A DNA stretch of 64,000 bases, from contig CAVZLL010000004.1 in NCBI GenBank assembly GCA_963776225.1, forward strand, positions 310,001 to 374,000. The letters run 5' to 3'. The position numbers and the translations under genes are program-made. The DNA comes from Bog-756 sp963776225 (GTDB lineage: Bacteria; Actinomycetota; Acidimicrobiia; Acidimicrobiales; RAAP-2). Below, one piece after another: positions 60,714 to 64,000 of the stretch. The notes under the pieces were generated by a model, which saw only the letters and a list, made by a program, of their open reading frames with translations, made no database searches and was not told the DNA's origin. How positions within the stretch are numbered: the first letter of the stretch is position 1; each line of letters starts with the position of its first letter.

Positions 60714-62087
60714 TCATAGCCGTGCCATCTGCGCCTGCATGGGCTGCAGAGGCGGCGGCATTTTGGCGATCTTCATTCGAAGGGTTTTGAAGGCCGAATC
60801 GAAGATGGTCGAGAAACTCGGGAACGGTTGGATGACGTCGCTCAACACCTCCAACGGAACGCGGGCGCGTATGGCGAGCGTTGCCTGCTGGAGCCACTCG
60901 CCGGCCTCGGGTCCGAGGGCGTAAGCGCCGGTCAAGCGGGCGCCGTCGCTGAGCAGGGTCAAGAATCCGTTCGACTGGGCGTACTGGTGGCTGTACGTCG
61001 CGGTCTTGGACACGTCGGTCAGGAGCGTTGTGCTGCTGTAGGGAGCCTCCGCGGCACCGACGGCGGCCGCCTGCGGATCGGTGTACGTGACGCGCGGCAC
61101 GGCTTCGTAGTTCGTCGGGTGGCTCTCTCCGGCGATGTTCGCCGCCACGACGTCTCCCTCGTACTCGCCGACGTGTGTCAGAGGCCAGATCCCGTTGACA
61201 TCGCCAATGGCCCAAATGTTGTCCCCGGCACGCAGAAACTCGTCCACCACGATGCCGCGTGGGTTTGCCTCGATACCGACCGTCTCGAGCCCGATGCCTT
61301 CGACACGGGGGCGGCGGCCGGTCGCCACCAGCAGTCGCTCTCCTTGTACCGAGGTCCCGTCCGAGAGCCTCAGGACGTAGTCGTCGCCGTCGCGCGAGGC
61401 CTCCGCGGCCTGGACTCCGAGGTGCACCTCGATCCCGTCCCGCCGCAGTGCCTCGGTCAGAGCCGCGCCGAGGGGGGCCGGCTCTCGTGGGATCAGGCGA
61501 TCGGCGCCCTCGACGAGCACGGCCTGACCACCGAGCCGCCGTACCACCTGTGCGATCTCGACACCGGCCGAGCCACCGCCGAGCACGATGAGGCGACTGG
61601 GAACCGCCTTCATGGCCGTCGCTTCGCGTGTGCCCCACACGCCGACCAGGCCGTCGAGCCCCGGAATGGATGGTACGAAAGGAGCTGCGCCCGTCGCTAG
61701 GACGACATGCTTCGACGTGTGGCGAGTGCCGTCCACGTCGACCGCACCGGGCCCGGCGAGCCGGCCCACGCCCCGGACCAGCGCGATCCCCCGATCCGCG
61801 AGCCATTTCTCCTGCCCCGCATCCGAATAGCCGGACACCATGTAGTCCCGCCAGTCCAGCGCCGCCTGCACGTTCACCTCGGCGCTGGCGCCGACATCGC
61901 GGGCGCCCTGGACCGCCTCCCCCGGGCGCAAAAGGGACTTGGACGGGATACACGCCCAGTATGAGCACTCACCGCCGATCAGCTCCCGCTCGACAACGGC
62001 GACCCGAAGCCCACGCGCGGCGATGGCCCCGGCGCAGTGCTCGCCGGGCGCACCACCGCCCAGCACGATCACGTCGAAATCGCTCAT
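60714..62087 (-). CDS. Pyridine nucleotide-disulfide oxidoreductase (FAD)
   Basis: A 457-residue flavoprotein of the lipoamide/mercuric reductase group. FAD loop GGGAPGEHCAG, redox pair Cys41 and Cys46 in ECSYWACIPSKSLL, NAD loop LGGGSAGVEIAQVV and the second FAD motif IWAIGDVNG. At the C-terminus the usual HxHPT-x2-E reads QPFPSFSTIF, so the base His is missing. Such enzymes reduce quinones or other acceptors. The ATG overlaps the VOC gene stop at 62084. Confidence 0.88.
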   Translation of the reverse strand: MSDFDVIVLGGGAPGEHCAGAIAARGLRVAVVERELIGGECSYWACIPSKSLLRPGEAVQGARDVGASAEVNVQAALDWRDYMVSGYSDAGQEKWLADRGIALVRGVGRLAGPGAVDVDGTRHTSKHVVLATGAAPFVPSIPGLDGLVGVWGTREATAMKAVPSRLIVLGGGSAGVEIAQVVRRLGGQAVLVEGADRLIPREPAPLGAALTEALRRDGIEVHLGVQAAEASRDGDDYVLRLSDGTSVQGERLLVATGRRPRVEGIGLETVGIEANPRGIVVDEFLRAGDNIWAIGDVNGIWPLTHVGEYEGDVVAANIAGESHPTNYEAVPRVTYTDPQAAAVGAAEAPYSSTTLLTDVSKTATYSHQYAQSNGFLTLLSDGARLTGAYALGPEAGEWLQQATLAIRARVPLEVLSDVIQPFPSFSTIFDSAFKTLRMKIAKMPPPLQPMQAQMARL

Positions 62088-62761
62088 ACAGGAAGCTCCT
62101 GCCCGCTCTGTTCGCGCACCAGGTACTCGGCATACCAGTCGGGCCAGTCCGGGTCGGCCCGGCCGATGCGCTTCTCGTGCTCAGCGTGGGCCGCCTCGGC
62201 GCGGTGCAACGCCGCAGCCAGGTCACCGGCGGAGGCGAACGAGGTGGTGGTGGGATCGAGGCGGCCCGGGAGACGATCGGTCACCTCTTGGAGCAGCCAG
62301 CTGTTGCCGTCGGGGTCTTCGAACGTGGCAAAGGAGTTGTAGCTCCTGTGATCCGGATCCGGCCCGTCGACCCGATCACCCGTCCCCTCAGGGTCGAGTT
62401 GCGCTCCGGGCGCTCCGGAATGGAACACCCCACTGACCGTGGCTCCCCGGCTGACAAGTTCGTCGCGCCCGGCTTCGATGTCAGACACGATCAAGTACAG
62501 GCCATGGGCAGATCCGGGTGGCGCCGCCGTGATATGGGTGCCGAACTGCACAGAACACGGCGATCCCGGTGGCGTGAATTGCACGACCCGGAATCCGTTG
62601 TCGAAGGAGAAGTCGGCGTCGAGCCTCCAGCCGAGCCCGGCGTAGAACGCTTTGGAGCGATCGGCGTCAGCCACAGGGATGACGACCGCCTCCAGCTTGA
62701 GATCGGCCGGTTCGCTGCTCGGCGATCCGCCGGGTGCGTTCTGTCCATCGAGGGTGCTCAT
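62084..62761 (-). CDS. VOC-domain glyoxalase-like protein
   Basis: A 225-residue protein. The VOC part runs about 20-140: LEAVVIPVADADRSKAFYAG, LGWRLDADFSFDNGFRVVQF and FATFEDPDGNSWLLQEV. A C-terminal helix (about 150-225) with DPDWPDWYAEYLVREQSG is extra. The ATG at 62761 is preferred over 62884. It overlaps the flavin reductase gene by 4 nt (ATGA), so they are co-transcribed. Confidence 0.85.
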   Translation of the reverse strand: MSTLDGQNAPGGSPSSEPADLKLEAVVIPVADADRSKAFYAGLGWRLDADFSFDNGFRVVQFTPPGSPCSVQFGTHITAAPPGSAHGLYLIVSDIEAGRDELVSRGATVSGVFHSGAPGAQLDPEGTGDRVDGPDPDHRSYNSFATFEDPDGNSWLLQEVTDRLPGRLDPTTTSFASAGDLAAALHRAEAAHAEHEKRIGRADPDWPDWYAEYLVREQSGQELPV

Positions 62762-62983
62762 CCGGCTCTCCTCTGTCTGGTCCCGAAACGATTGTCGCAC
62801 CCAGGCGAACGCTTTGCACCTGAAAACAGCCTCGCACTCGGGGTTCGACGTCGTTCCAGCGCATAGGGTCGAATGGCGATGCACGGGTGCACGTCTGAAC
62901 CTTTCCGCCCGGCCCCGACGGAGCGGCTCGAGTTTCCTATGGTCGAGAACTCGAGCGGGGGACGGGCGCCCCGACCCCCAGGG

Positions 62984-63598
62984 TCAGCGTTTGATACCGA
63001 TGCTCTTGCCTTCGGTGTACCGGATCGGCTCCTCCAATGTGTCGACGAGGAATAGATCCCGGTCTCCTCGTTCCCACGCATCCCTCAACCCCGGAGCCGC
63101 CAAGTCGAAGTCGGCCCGAATCTTTTTGAACACGCCCCTCAGATCTACGTGGAGCTCTGACATGGTTGGCCGGCCCCAGTACCAGTATCCGTTGTAGATC
63201 TTGAAGATCTTGAGTCCGGGCTCGAGGACGAACGTGTGGGGGATCATCGGATCGTGCGGCTCATCCGTGAACTCTTTGATGTCCAGATCCTTCTGGACGA
63301 CCCGATCGGGGTCAGACAGGAATGGCCACGTGGCGCCCAGCGCGTCCCGGAACTCATTGATGTTCAGCTGATTGTCGGTCGAGATGAGGGCCAATCGCGT
63401 GTAAGCATTCCTGAACTCGGGATATACGTCGACCAATTGACCTACGAACTGATGCTCTTTGGGATCGAAGCCACCACGGGACAGATGGAGCACCATAGGG
63501 TTGCCCCCCTGGAGCTCCGACAGGGACCGCCGCCGGCCGGATTGATCGGCGAGCTCATAGTCGGGAAATGTCTCGCCTTCACGGATGTCGCTACGCAT
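62984..63598 (-). CDS. Redoxin-family protein lacking the peroxidatic cysteine
   Basis: A 204-residue thioredoxin-fold (AhpC/TSA) protein: REGETFPDYELADQSGRRRS, PMVLHLSRGGFDPKEHQF, LALISTDNQLNINEFRDALG, and TFVLEPGLKIFKIYNGYWYW. In the related family the position after GGF is Cys; here it is Asp, and no other Cys is in the protein. So it is unlikely to be a peroxidase. The ATG at 63598 gives the usual start; the ORF from 63799 overlaps the next gene. Confidence 0.78.
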   Translation of the reverse strand: MRSDIREGETFPDYELADQSGRRRSLSELQGGNPMVLHLSRGGFDPKEHQFVGQLVDVYPEFRNAYTRLALISTDNQLNINEFRDALGATWPFLSDPDRVVQKDLDIKEFTDEPHDPMIPHTFVLEPGLKIFKIYNGYWYWGRPTMSELHVDLRGVFKKIRADFDLAAPGLRDAWERGDRDLFLVDTLEEPIRYTEGKSIGIKR

Positions 63599-63656
63599 GT
63601 GGCCTCCAAACTCGAAAGGGTCTGATCCAACGATCCCACGGGAGTCCAGCAGATGT

Positions 63657-64000
63657 TCAAGCGGGTTGCGCCAGCCGCTCGCTCTCAGAGGTCGCCCAGG
63701 CCGCGTTGACGAGCCCGATATGGCTGAACGCCTGCGGAAAGTTGCCAAGGAGCTCCCCGCTGACTGGATCGACCGCCTCGGCCAGCAGGCCGACCTCATT
63801 CACCAAGGCAGCGGCACGCTCGAAAACGGCCCGGGCCCGAACCGGTTGGCCTGTCTGGACCAGGGCCCGGGCTAGCCAGAAGGCGTACAACAGCAAGGTG
63901 CCCTCCTCACCCTCGAGGTCGTCGCGGGACCGATAGCGATAGACCAATCCCCGCTGGTCGGTGAGCCGCTCCTCTGTCGCGTCGACCGTGGCCAGCACCC
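63657..64000 (-). CDS. GH15-family glycoside hydrolase, C-terminal end (runs off the window)
   Basis: About 115 residues of the C-terminus of a GH15 (glucoamylase/trehalase-like) enzyme. The closing motif LLGNFPQAFSHIGLVNAAWA and the helix LLYAFWLARALVQTG are typical. The N-terminal part with catalytic residues lies outside. It is read on the same strand as the redoxin gene. Confidence 0.82.
   Translation of the reverse strand, partial: VLATVDATEERLTDQRGLVYRYRSRDDLEGEEGTLLLYAFWLARALVQTGQPVRARAVFERAAALVNEVGLLAEAVDPVSGELLGNFPQAFSHIGLVNAAWATSESERLAQPA

Noticed and set aside
1..64000. CRISPR array or rRNA/tRNA genes
   Set aside because: No regularly spaced repeats of CRISPR size and no rRNA or complete tRNA pattern seen.

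Overview
The window is high-GC actinobacterial DNA. Coenzyme F420-type reductases, an InhA-like enoyl reductase, a mycothiol-ligase-type MshC/CysS protein and a phosphatidylinositol-mannoside (PIM) gene block all point to Actinomycetota. My best guess is an Acidimicrobiia-like lineage outside Mycobacteriales; this is inference from gene content and not a phylogeny.

Left part, 1-18.4 kb, is a dense minus-strand core block broken only by a plus-strand marR gene. In transcription order it reads F420-type reductase, MshC-like ligase, thrS, HIT hydrolase, CDP-alcohol phosphatidyltransferase, PIM-type acyltransferase, a triple-PAS/GGDEF diguanylate cyclase, pimA-like mannosyltransferase, M48 protease, yceI, pdxS, pdxT, yebC, ruvC, ruvA, ruvB, queA and tgt (cut by the window edge). 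Many junctions are 4-nt ATGA/GTGA overlaps. From established knowledge this order strongly resembles the mycobacterial thrS-to-ruvB region, but with a diguanylate cyclase inserted inside the PIM block.

The middle, 18.5-43.5 kb, carries metabolic and transport genes: an InhA/FabI homologue, SnoaL-like protein, SDR, acyl-CoA-dehydrogenase-fold enzyme, aldehyde dehydrogenase, TetR and nitronate-monooxygenase-like protein; a complete Dpp/Opp-type peptide ABC transporter with a perfect 16-bp hairpin after the binding-protein gene; CBS and cNMP-binding proteins; a DAD-type cupin; a secreted alpha/beta hydrolase; a frameshifted PQQ/beta-propeller protein; an F420-type luciferase-like oxidoreductase with an enoyl-CoA hydratase; an MFS transporter; UppP; and an ArsR-SRPBCC-DHFR operon that appears to begin with a leaderless transcript under a near-perfect palindrome.

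The right part, 43.5-64 kb, is accessory. Two apparently intact insertion sequences could be bounded to the base: an IS256-family element (43764-45560, TSD GAGAGGTG) that also carries a DUF3024 gene, and an ISL3-family element (53574-55000, TSD CGATAACG). The IS256 element sits between a tetO-like operator and the TetR gene it probably served. Between the two elements are an ECF sigma factor with a membrane-anchored partner, small unknown genes, a secreted phage-tail-collar protein and a seven-repeat secreted protein that looks like a disulfide-pinned seven-bladed propeller. To the right of the ISL3 element lie a TetR/DUF4345/ferritin-like hydrolase locus, a decayed DHFR-type gene, a quinone oxidoreductase with an internal deletion, a lower-GC 3-methyladenine DNA glycosylase, F420-type reductase, a duplicated VOC protein, a flavin disulfide reductase, a redoxin lacking its peroxidatic cysteine, and the C-terminus of a GH15 enzyme. 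No rRNA, tRNA or CRISPR array was recognised.
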